Notes under the pieces: model-generated
Databases searched by the model: none
What the model saw: only the letters and a program-made list of their open reading frames with translations
What the model was told of the DNA's origin: nothing
Program-made: the position numbers and the translations under genes
In this document: positions 1 through 9,879 of the stretch, piece by piece
Layout: every line of letters starts with the position of its first letter
How positions within the stretch are numbered: the first letter of the stretch is position 1
Assembly: GCF_000002075.1 (NCBI RefSeq)
Contig: NW_004797366.1
Location: forward strand, 161,932 to 196,140
DNA: 34,209 nt
Direction: 5' to 3'
Source: Aplysia californica
Taxonomy: Eukaryota; Mollusca; Gastropoda; Aplysiida; Aplysiidae

Positions 1-1599
1 AAAGCCTTTATTTCATATTTGTTCACATATATTATTATTATTATTATTATTATCTCTTTAAATGACTTTTATACTCATGATGTTGTTGCCTCACCACGCT
101 CATATGCTGCTGGCCAGAAAGACAGACAAAAAAACAAAAACAAAACCAATGTGAAATAAGCCAAAAACCAACACACAAACAAAACATAAACACCCAATAT
201 TTTGTCTCTCAAAGCTAAATTAAATCATGAATACAAATTGGTCAATGGTACATACATACATAGTAAACTGTCTCCCCATTGCTTTCCTATAATATAACGC
301 AGACAGAACAGAAGGAATGGCAAAGAAATCATGGCAAAACGAGTTCTCAAAACAGCTCTATCCAATAATATAACATTGTAACAACAAACAAACAAACAAA
401 CAAACAAACAAACAAAAAACAAAAAATGCAGACACAAAAAAACTAAAACCCAACTAAACAACCAAGTCGTCAACCTTCAAAACGAGAGGGTCGCTTCATT
501 CTGTACAGTGTACTGACCATCGAGCAAAAACCTGTCACAGAAAAAGTAAGTTTGATTTTTATTCCTTTTCACCACCACGGGGTCTGAAAATAAATACTTG
601 TCATTACAATCTTTGTACATGTATTATGCTTGCATGCACCCAGCCGAGCCCCTCTATTCGAAAGACAAACTTAGACCATGGCTTCTACTTCACCTCAACG
701 CTATAGTCAAAATTTTCCACTTGTGGGCACCGGTCACAATGTAATACTAATAAACGTGTTCAATAACGTTTAAGTCCAATCTGACCACAGTGCAGTAAAT
801 GTGTAACTGTCACAGTAAATATGTAACTGTCACAATGCAATAAATGTGTAACTGTGCAAGTAAATGTGTAACTTTCACAATGCAGTCAACGCGTGTCTGT
901 CTCAGTAACCTTCCATTGTGACTGAACACAGTAAACATTTACAGTAAAACATTTATTATCTCCAGTCTCAAAATTCCCAATACAGGACTGGCCTCAACAA
1001 GGTACAAAGTGGACTCAGTTTTATTCACAGAACGCAATCTCCAGCAAAAAGAAATCACCAGCGTGACCAACTGTCCGCATTAATCCTATTGGTAGGGGCA
1101 AGGTTCAGAAACACCATGCACAGTGACAAAACGAAATACAAAGCCATTATGGGACTTTTTTTCCCTTGTCTTGCACATTATTAATTCTCCCTTCTCAACA
1201 ACAAATCAGGATAGATTTCACAACCCGAAGCTCGCAAACACTAATACAACAGAACAAACACAACAAATTGAAAGCTTTCAGGAAGCATTATAAAATATAT
1301 CTCTACATCGCAAACAAAAGACACCAAAATGCAAACACAGTATCAGGACAAAGAGACTAAAGAGACATCCAGAATGCTACTATTTCAGGACACAACACCA
1401 GCTCACACTACACACAATGACTAGCCGATAAGCACCAGGAAAGGAATATTCTCCGACACGTCAGTTTCTGCTGAACCCTCTTACTTTTGGAACAAAGATA
1501 CACATCAGTTCCTACTGAAACCTATCAGTATCGATCAACGATACACTTTTTACGTACTAAAAGCTGCACTTAAATTTCATTCTTCCCTACCATAGTTGT
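1..1599. other. Noncoding, AT-rich; microsatellites and a short tandem repeat
   Basis: No gene recognised. It holds an ATT run at about 35-54, an AAAC run at about 386-419 and, at about 781-890, four or five degenerate ~22-27-bp units of the type CAGTAAATGTGTAACTGT. TTTATT at 7-12 would be AATAAA for a minus-strand transcript, but nothing links it to a gene. Confidence 0.5.
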
Positions 1600-1780
1600 T
1601 TTTAGTTTCAGTAAGAATTTTACGACACTTACAAACGCAAATAAATCACATAAGTGCCGAAGATTAGATGTGTTACTTGAGAGTAACATAGGAAGAAAAG
1701 AAGGAGGAGAGATAAAGACGACAGATGTTTGACAGGAAAGAAGGGAAAAAATCCCAGCAGAGCGCCCGACATCCACCCAC
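1600..1780 (-). repeat. SINE-like family A copy
   Basis: Begins (plus strand) TTTAGTTTCAGTAAG, then TTTTACGACACTT...AAGTGCCGAAGATTAG, a body GAGAGTAACAT...GGAGGAGAGATAAAGACGACAG, and ends CATCCACCCAC. In element sense (minus) the head is GTGGGTGG... and the tail CTTACTGAAACTAAA. One stem mismatch makes this a diverged copy. Confidence 0.75.
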
Positions 1781-2547
1781 GTCCCACCACCAGAAGTTTT
1801 CTACATCCCTAGGATGAGAGAACAAGCCCCCTCTCGTTATCACACCAGTTGAAGAAGAAAAACATTTTTGTGCTAACATGAAAAATTAAGACCCAGTTCA
1901 GATTCGAACTTCAAACTTTCTAGAAAATGTTAAGTGGAACAAACTTGTTGACCAACTACAGTACAACTCCTGAGAGTCTCGCACACAAACAAAACAAGAG
2001 GAAACACTGCGCCCTAAACACAACAACATTAACCCCTTCACTGCTGTGAGGACGTTTGTAGTCGCTTAGATGTAGGGCGTACTCGTTTGTGTTCTCCACA
2101 ACTGATTCACTGTTACTTTTTTTTCTTCCGACCAAAAGAGGAAGTTTAAGAAGCTGTAATTACACCTCAAGCAGCATTCGCTCGTTGGTAAGTAAACGGA
2201 ACAGATAGCATGGCTTTGTTTAATAAATCTCCTCACTGAAAACGAGTTATATTTTCTGTACAATAAATGTCTATGAAAATATCTCAGCAACGAAGAGGTC
2301 ACGGAACAAAATATCAATAAATATCGTATCATATTTGGCTTTTCGGCTAACTACATGTACAAAAACTTTAATTTCTGACAAGACGGTGCATTACTATCTA
2401 AAAACATGACATACAGCACAATAATAAGTTTCAAATCTGACACTAAACATCTTTCTTGGACTGCATCTATCCTGCCATTGGATGAGATCTCAATTTATAC
2501 ATCCAACAGAATTGTTATTAACCAAAACAAAACTTCCCCCATTTTTA
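1781..2547. other. No gene recognised
   Basis: AT-rich sequence with short frames only and no splice-bounded homology. No repeat structure stands out. Confidence 0.5.
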
Positions 2548-2745
2548 AAAAGTTTTAGTAGGGGTTTTACGGCGCTCGCAACTGCTTAAGGTCATATGAG
2601 CACCAAGGGGTGGGTGTCAACAGAGAAGTCCTTACAGGGAATCAGACTTACTCTGCTCACCCCTCTAGCTTCAACAGCACAAAGTCTGCTTTGACTATCA
2701 AGGCATCCCGGAAAGAGCGGGTCACAAGAGCGCAACACTTCCCCA
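2548..2745 (-). repeat. SINE-like family B copy
   Basis: Shares the tail AGTTTTAGTAGGGGTTTTAC and hairpin GGCGCTC...GAGCACC with family A. It has a different body: GAGCACCAAGGGGTGGGTGT, then GAATCAGACTTACTCTGCTC, then CAAGGCATCCCGGAAAGAGC. The same body recurs at 25108-25300, which defines the type. Confidence 0.7.
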
Positions 2746-2893
2746 AAGTACAGTCAAACTGCACTACCAACCTGTCAAAGACAACCATTTGGTACAAATT
2801 CCCACTTTGACTTCTTTCTATTCTGTTACGACACTTTCCAAGACGTTCATCCGTCTAAGACATCCACTTTTCTCCACAACAATGGATGGTTAT

Positions 2894-3074
2894 CCTGTCC
2901 CCGTGGTTTTATGCACTCCGCATAATTTAGCAAAATTTGATAATTTTTTGCATAATTTCTGCTTTTTTTCCTTTATCATTCTTAATTAAAACTAACAAAA
3001 TCGCATAATTTCACATTTTGGGGCTCAGTTTGCATAATTTCAGAATTTTTCTCGCACAAAACGACGGGGACAGG
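2894..3074. mobile_element. 181-bp MITE with repeated GCATAATTT motifs
   Basis: The ends are inverted repeats of about 21 bp with two mismatches: CCTGTCCCCGTGGTTTTATGC on the left and, reversed, CCTGTCCCCGTCGTTTTGTGC on the right. Inside, GCATAATTT or close variants occur at least four times. No coding capacity, and the target duplication is not clear. Superfamily unknown. Confidence 0.65.
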
Positions 3075-3510
3075 CCATCTTGGATAATTTTGACTATACT
3101 GTGAAACATTTATTTCCTTACAAAGGATGCCTTGAAAGTCGAAATCAACACTAAAAAAAATTGGAGAAATACATTATTTTTATATTAAAAGCCATATTCT
3201 GATTTTTTTTTCTTTTGTAAATGGCGAATTATCGCATAAAAATTAGACTATGGTCTCACCTATAAGGGAGCAGAGCCTACATTTGAAAGTTACCTAACAG
3301 ATATGGTGAGGTTTCCAAAAATTGCTGAGCATTCAAAATAGGAACAGATTCATTATCTTTTTAAATCAAAGAAGATTCCTCACAGCTAGATGCAATCAAA
3401 GAACAGCAACAAACTACAGGAACATTTTTCCTCACGTCTAGAATAAGTAGAAGACAACTGGAGAACACATCGACCTACAACAGAGGGATATGGGGAGGGT
3501 GGGGGATGTA
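3075..3510. other. No gene recognised
   Basis: AT-rich flank of the MITE, then the approach to the 54-bp minisatellite. No features beyond short poly-T runs. Confidence 0.5.
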
Positions 3511-3996
3511 TACATCGACTCAACTACCACAACGACGCGACACCTCACCACAACAGGTCACCTATACATCGACTCAACTACCACAACGACGCGACACCTC
3601 ACCACAACAGGTCACCTATACATCGACTCAACTACCACAACGACGCGACACCTCACCACAACAGGTCACCTATACATCGACTCAACTACCACAACGACGC
3701 GACACCTCACCACAACAGGTCACCTATACATCGACTCAACTACCACAACGACGCGACACCTCACCACAACAGGTCACCTATACATCGACTCAACTACCAC
3801 AACGACACGACACCTCACCACAACAGGTCACCTATACATCGACTCAACTACCACAACGACGCGACACCTCACCACAACAGGTCACCTATACATCGACTCA
3901 ACTACCACAACGACGCGACACCTCACCACAACAGGTCACCTATACATCGACTCAACTACCACAACGACGCGACACCTCACCACAACAGGTCACCGA
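3511..3996 (+). repeat. 54-bp minisatellite, nine near-identical units
   Basis: Units start at 3511, 3565, 3619, 3673, 3727, 3781, 3835, 3889 and 3943. Each has TACATCGACTCAACTACCAC, ACGACGCGACACC and ACAACAGGTCACC. I see one substitution (CGACACGAC in one unit), so the array is young or homogenised. Because 54 is divisible by 3 and the unit lacks stops in two frames, two overlapping plus-strand frames stay open (18-residue periods). Nothing supports translation. Confidence 0.9.
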
Positions 3997-4106
3997 CACA
4001 AACACTAATCGTGATACTGATATATTGCACAAAGATTCAGACCAGCTCCAAGCACAATAATTCCCTGCCAAGGAAAAGGTCACTTTATACAAAGGAGTCA
4101 TGAGTC

Positions 4107-4109
4107 AGT

Positions 4110-4175
<66 letters not shown>

Positions 4176-4395
4176 CTTTCTCTCTCACTCTCTTACCTTC
4201 TCTCTCTCTTACTTTCTCTCTCTCTCTCTTTTAGTTTCTCTTTCTCTCTCCAAATGTCTTTTTTTTGTTTCTCTCTCTGTCTCTCAATCTCTCCCACTTT
4301 TTCTTCTCTCCCTTTTCATCTTTCTCTCTCTAATATCTTCCTACTTTTATCTCTCTCTCTCCAACTCTCTCTGTGTCTCTCTCTTTCTCTTCAAA
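4107..4395. repeat. CT-rich simple repeat
   Basis: Long CT dinucleotide runs interspersed with TTT and ACT, degenerating to the right. The Ser/Leu/Phe frame across it is a by-product of composition. Confidence 0.9.
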
Positions 4396-5568
4396 GAACA
4401 ACACAGCATACCAAGAGAAACACAAGAAAACCTGTGAGCACATTCAACAATAACACCATTTCCACATACTAATGAAAAAAAAAACTATTAAAAAACCCAC
4501 AAACCTTTGTCATTAAAGTTTGGGCCTTAGATCGCTCAAAGCCCTCATTACATTAGAAGAACTATTCTAATTTTCAGAAAACAACGTAGCATACACATAT
4601 TTTGAAGAACATTTTCAGACAAACTAATGCATGTCGTAGTCTTTTTTCCCCAAGCCCACACAATCAGCACGGACACTGACACTGACAAACAAACACACAC
4701 ACACACACATCTCCGTCCTAGACTACAGCACATCACAGCTTCAGTATCTGATAAATCAAGCGGTATGTACATTTCTTTTTTTTTGCTTCTAGAATTACTT
4801 TATGTATTCTATTATGCAAAACTTTAAAGCCTAAAAAAGCCGCTTAAACTGAAGGCTGACAAGAGATATGAGAAAGACACACACAAAGAAAGAGAGAGAA
4901 AATTCCACAGACGATTATAAAACACAGTTCACAATACTTTTTTCCATGTATCTTATAATACAGATTATCATCATACAGGATTACATTCAAATTTTGATAC
5001 AAATCGAACATACGACGTCCAACTGATCTGCAGTAAAATCATAGTGTCGGATGCAAAATGGCCCAAGTTTGAGATTCTAAAAATAAAAATTAAAAAATTT
5101 AGGGTATCCAATCACAGAACAAGAAATTCTATAAGAGTGGAGCGTGCACGTAGGTGCTAAAACAGCCTTCACACTAGATAAAACTGGTGGCAGAAAACAT
5201 GAAGAGAGACAGAATCAGACAGGTCTTTTTCATGTGCAGTACGACAAAACACCTGTTTGGACTTGTGCCAGTTTGCATCCAACACCACGGACATATATAC
5301 GAAGACTACAGGGGAAAAATGATGGTAGTCAAAAACTGAAAATCGTGAGGGTACCAATTTGGAACGCTTGTTAACTCATAATGTATTTCTGTTCATCAAC
5401 TTTTGGTTGATTTTTGTTGTTAGATTTCCCATTCAACAACACTTAACAATAAACTGCAAGTCAAACAAAAATATGAAGTTTTGAGTCCACAAGCTTTTAA
5501 AATTGGCACGCTCACAACTTCCAGTTTGTGACTTCAGCCATTTTTACCCTGTTCTCTTCATACATATT
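4396..5568. other. No gene recognised; short AC repeat
   Basis: Holds an AC run at about 4689-4708 and otherwise AT-rich unique-looking sequence with only short frames. Confidence 0.5.
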
Positions 5569-5835
5569 CTGCCGGCATTTTTTAAAGTACACTATATGCA
5601 GTTTTTACAATTTTACAGGAGAGCCAAAAAAAAACCCTGAATGTTGTTACCAATAAAAACATCATTTGCTTTAACTTTAAAGATAATAAGGAAGTAAATA
5701 ATCAAAATTGTATTCTTAAAAATATTTACTTAATTACAAAGAATTTGTTTTCTTAGTAACAATGTTAAGTATTTTTCCGGCTCCCTTGCAAAATTATAAA
5801 AACTGCGCATACTGTATTTTTTAAAATGACGGCAG
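5569..5835. mobile_element. 267-bp foldback element with long inverted arms
   Basis: The left end CTGCCGGCATTTTTTAAAG and the reversed right end CTGCCGTCATTTTAAAAAA start arms of at least 57 bp at roughly 80% identity, both ending GGAGAGCC/GGGAGCC. Weaker pairing continues to about 90 bp. Flanks read ATATT on the left and TATTAATT on the right, a possible TATT target duplication. No coding capacity, so it is a nonautonomous DNA element. Confidence 0.7.
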
Positions 5836-6938
5836 TATTAATTATTGATGGCTGGACTCCCACAAACGCCAGTATGCAGTTTGCCATTTGAGGGAGTCTC
5901 GTGCCCAGCCACCCATAGAGAGAGACCCACCATCACAACAAGCCATGAACCATTGCACTTCAAAGTAACACAGTGTGTAAAAGGTATGGAATGTACAAGA
6001 ACTCTGGAAGAAAAAACAATCGTATAGAATGGTTCTGAATGAGGTTTGTCTGGTTTACTTACTGGAGCCCTCGGTAGGAGAAGACAGCACGTGTTTTTGC
6101 TCACCAAAATAATGGCAAAATGAAAAACATTAAAAACAAAAAAACAAAAATAAAAACACACAAAAATAAACCACTCACAGTTCAAGCAAACCAAAATTAC
6201 TTCATTTCACAATCGCAGTAAGCAAGCGCTTTGCCGACATTGGGGAAAAAAATCCAAAGTCCAAGCAAAAGTTTGAAAATGATTGTGAGTAACATTTTTT
6301 TCAGAAGAACGAATATCCTAGGGAAAATTATTTCAAGCAGAAGTAGCTGGCAGCACACCCAAAAGGTATCTACATATTGCTTCAACATTCTGTTGAATGT
6401 TTCCATGAAAGTGTCAAAGGTATTTGAATTCTGCCTGTTCTTTTTGTTTTTTCTCTCTTTCTGATTAAAGCTTTAGCCCTCAAACATTCATGACCTTAAA
6501 GAACTGTAACAGCCAATATCACTTTTTAAAACATAACCAAACAATACAAAGAAAAAATCACCTCAAACAGTTAAATAAAAGTTGAAAGCGACAGTCGGGG
6601 AAAAAATAAGGACTAGATTCACAGGGAAAAATCTGACATGGCTTCAGCGACTCGAAAAAAAAATAACAGGAATTTGCCACTGGTCTGTACACTTTGACAT
6701 AGGGGCAAATGGCTGAAGGATGGAAGGGCGAGGTGGGGGGGGGGGGGGGGGGGAGAGTCATGAGCTGAAGGAAAAAAGAATACAGCACTATCATGTGTGA
6801 TGACAAGATAGCCTTGGTGTCATGACAAACATCATCACCAATAACAGCGCGCTACAGTCGCACAAAATGTCACTTCATCGCAGTCTATTCAAAAGTCACA
6901 GCCACTGAGGCTAAACGCGATAATGTGTAATTCATATT

Positions 6939-6973
<35 letters not shown>

Positions 6974-8499
6974 TAACAAAATAAGCAGTTGTACGATCAA
7001 TGTGCAATGATGTCACATTGCTCTCACAGAAAAATTCTCTTCCATGACTTCAGCAGTCTTTGAGGACTTTGGAGAACACGACTGACACCTGACCTCTGAA
7101 CTATTTGCTCCACCATGACCTTTATCATTTATATATATATATATATACATATATAAACGTTGTTAATATACTTCTATTATTACCTATGGATCATCATTCA
7201 ACAGTTAGACTGTTACTATAAATCACCAAGATTAAAATGTCACCAAAAAACCAAAAAAACCTATAAAGATCTCTTCCAACACAGATGTTGAAGGGAACTG
7301 AAAGTTAGACATTGACAGATAAATAGACAGACAGACAGTGAGACTGTCAGACAAATAGACAGACAGACCGTCAGACTGTCAGATCGGTAGGTAGGGAAGT
7401 GGTTAAGTACAGACATGGAAGAGACAAAAGAGAATGGAAACAAGCACCAGGTCAAAGGTCAAGACATCAGGACACACAAGAAGACAGGAAGAAAAAGAAG
7501 TGAAAAAGAAACAAAGAATTAGGAGAGAGGTACGTAGTAGAGCAGAATTCAGTTCCACCTCAGGACGTCTGTGGGGGCCTCATAATGCTCTACTCCCACT
7601 TTTCTTTCTCACTCTCTCTCTCTCTCTCTTCTGACGCTGTGGCGTCATAAGCGGTCAACGATGCCAACAGCACGCAGGAACTCAACACTTGCTTGTGGGT
7701 CCTTAAAAAGTGCTGAACGTGGCAGCAGTCGTGTTCTGGCACGATTCTACTCCCACTTACAAGTAGCAACATTCCAAAGTTACTGAACATAGTCTGTGCA
7801 CTGCACTTGCAGTATAAACCAAAACATATTTTCTTGCAAATCAAATAAGTTCCAGCGGTTTTCATTGGTTACATACCCTTTAAGGAAGTGGACAGTTAAC
7901 ATATTATTACCAGAACAATTCCCAACAACACAACTGTCAGAAAGGTGGCCGTGGGTCTATTAAAAAAACAAGCTATGTGTGTAAAATATTGAAACCCCCC
8001 CCCCCCCACCCCACACACACACACTTGTCAACATTTCAATACAAAGAATTCAGCATTGCAAACATCCATTCAGGGCTCACTTCAAAGTGTCACCCGATCA
8101 TTGAGCACACTTTCCCCTGACAGTCACATCTACTACATAAACCACCACAACATCGTAGATGATCAAACAAACTCCCACTGACAGTTGTTTAACTCTTTAT
8201 CCATGCAATTTAAAATCACGTTTCCCCTTAATTCTCTTGAGTTTGTGGAAATGCGAACCGACATATTACGTTTTTAAAACCGCTTGTTTCGTGTCAAACT
8301 GATCAATAAAGACATAGAATTCATTTATCTTAGATTTCTGGGTCAAGCTAAAGGCTTGTTAGCTCGCACTTTTTTACATTTGGCTCGTACTATAATACAA
8401 TAATAACTGCGCATCGGGCGGTGGTACCCATGGTTACGGACCTCGACTACCGGGCGCTGCCACCGTCCAGACATGGTTATACAGTTAAAAGCACCCGGT
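5836..8499. other. No gene recognised; several simple repeats
   Basis: Contains a run of 19 G at 6735-6753, an ATC repeat at about 6938-6972, AT runs at about 7129-7160, GACA-type degenerate repeats at about 7305-7385 and a run of 13 C at 7995-8007. Short frames show no family similarity. Confidence 0.5.
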
Positions 8500-8610
8500 A
8501 CACAGGGATAATCACTGCAAGCCGTGTGCACTTTACAATCTACACCATTAGCCCAGCAGACCCTAGAGCACCCAGAGACCTTCTCAGCTTCCCCGGAAGC
8601 ATTCAGCATG
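8500..8610 (-). repeat. Body fragment of the tRNA-headed SINE family
   Basis: TGTGCACTTTACAATCTAC, CCCAGCAGACCCTAGAGCAC and CTTCCCCGGAAGCATTCAGC match in order the body of the intact element at 31009-31360. The tRNA-like head is missing or too diverged to recognise. Same orientation as the full copy. Confidence 0.6.
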
Positions 8611-8734
8611 TAATAAACTCATGTTCAATAGGTAACTATGGTAACAGACACAACTGCAACGACCTATCACCTTTGTTCCCAGTATTATTCACAATTCCAG
8701 TCTTGAAAGTTCACGACATATCTACAGCATCATT

Positions 8735-8902
8735 GTTTTTGTCAGATTTTTACGGCACTTGCAACACAATAAGGTCATATAAGTGCCGAAGATTAGAGGT
8801 ATTACAAGAGAGTAACAAACATAAAAAAGAAAAAGGGGAGATAAGGACGATAGATGTTTGTTAGGAAAGAAGAAGCAAACCACACCAGAGCACCCGCCAA
8901 CC
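8735..8902 (-). repeat. SINE-like family A copy
   Basis: Perfect 7-bp tail stem GGCACTT (8754-8760) and AAGTGCC (8781-8787), then GAAGATTAGAGGT, the GATAAGGACGATAGATGTTTG block and CCAGAGCACCCGCCAACC. The left TTTTAG repeats are short. Confidence 0.8.
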
Positions 8903-9240
8903 AGACACTACAACATCAGCAAGTCCTCGAGGAGCACTACACTAGAAAACAGAGAGTACATATTTTCTGATACGAAAACAGACTTCCGTACTCAGACAGT
9001 GAAAAACATTCAATACAGTAAAACCTCAGTGTAACGTACTCTCTTCCAACACAGATTTTGAACGTCTTAGCCAAGGTACGTATAGCCAAACAGTAAAATC
9101 ACTGAAAGGGACTTGGAGCTTCAGAAAGTGAACAGAAAGTGAACATTACAACCGGAAAGTGCGTTATGCCGAGGTTTTCTGCATGGTTTTTTTTAGGTAC
9201 TAGTCGGCAGCTTTGCTATTCCCATTGCTTTGAGATTTTG

Positions 9241-9685
9241 TCCAGATTCCACATGGTCTTCCCTCTGACCTTTTCCCCTCCCCTGTTCCTACAGCATGTT
9301 TGGAAACATGAGAACTTTGATGAGCTTTTCCAGGTTCCACATGGTTTGCCCCTTCATCTTTTTCCCTTTCCCGCTGCTCCTACTGCTTTTAATGAGAACT
9401 TTGAAGAACTTCTCCAGGTGCCCCACGATCTTCCCCTTGATCGTTTCCCCTTTCCCCACCCCCTACTGCTTGATGGGAAACATGAGAAAAACCAGGTTCC
9501 ACATGGTCTTTCCCTTGATCTTTTCCCTTTTCCCGCGGCTTCTATTGCTTTTAATGAGAACTCCGATATCTACAGGTTCCCCATGGTCTTCCCCTTGATC
9601 TTTTCCCCTTTCTCCTGCTCCTATTATCTACTTTTTAAGGTTCCACACGGTCTTCCCCTTAATCTTTTACCCCTTCCCGTTCCTC
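9241..9685 (-). repeat. Aftiphilin 3' UTR: degenerate ~80-bp minisatellite built on the coding terminus
   Basis: Six units begin at 9247, 9335, 9419, 9497, 9577 and 9641 (spacings 88, 84, 78, 80, 64). Each reads TTCCACATGG-TCTTCCCCTTGATC-TTTTCCCC, then a block like ACTGCTTGATGGGAAACATG. In the last unit that block is the end of the coding sequence itself (KVLMFPIKQ-stop), so earlier blocks are decayed copies of the stop-codon region. In units 2 and 4 the block contains TTTAAT (9388-9393, 9550-9555), read on the minus strand as the polyadenylation hexamer variant ATTAAA. Plus-strand frames here are by-products. Confidence 0.75.
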
Positions 9686-9879
9686 CTACTGCTTGATGGG
9701 AAACATGAGAACCTTGGACTGCATGAAGCTGAGGCTGGGCATCTTGTCCAGGACGCGCGTGGCCTCGGGGCTGAGGAACTCCTGGGTGGTCAGTTTGGCC
9801 GTGGGCGTGCTGTGCTTGAGGATGTCCTCCAGAGGCTGGAGACCAGACCGGCCCGTGTCCTGGTTGTCCGCCTTGAACA
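9686..9879 (-). CDS. AFTPH: Aftiphilin terminal coding exon with stop
   Basis: The acceptor GTGCCCCCGCAG ends at 9880. TG completes Val901 and the frame runs to TAG at 9688-9686. LSPEATRVLDKMPSLSFMQSKVLMFP aligns with human LSEEAIKVIAGLPDLTFMHAKVLMFP. The protein ends five residues later (IKQ after FP), shorter than the human tail. GC content is clearly higher than in the surrounding intron and UTR. Confidence 0.94.

Noticed and set aside
7-12. AATAAA (minus strand) as the aftiphilin poly(A) signal
   Set aside because: It lies 9.7 kb past the stop, and this hexamer is common by chance in AT-rich DNA; ATTAAA sites at 9388 and 9550 are nearer.
8735-8902. Helitron origin for the hairpin-tailed family
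   Set aside because: A terminal hairpin is a Helitron trait, but 10-13-bp target duplications and an A-rich tail indicate retroposition.
9020-9115. Mariner-like terminus CAGTAAAACCTCAGTG
   Set aside because: No matching inverted end or clear TA pair could be found.
9139-9696. Plus-strand 185-residue frame rich in HGLPL repeats
   Set aside because: It is the reverse strand of the aftiphilin 3' UTR minisatellite.
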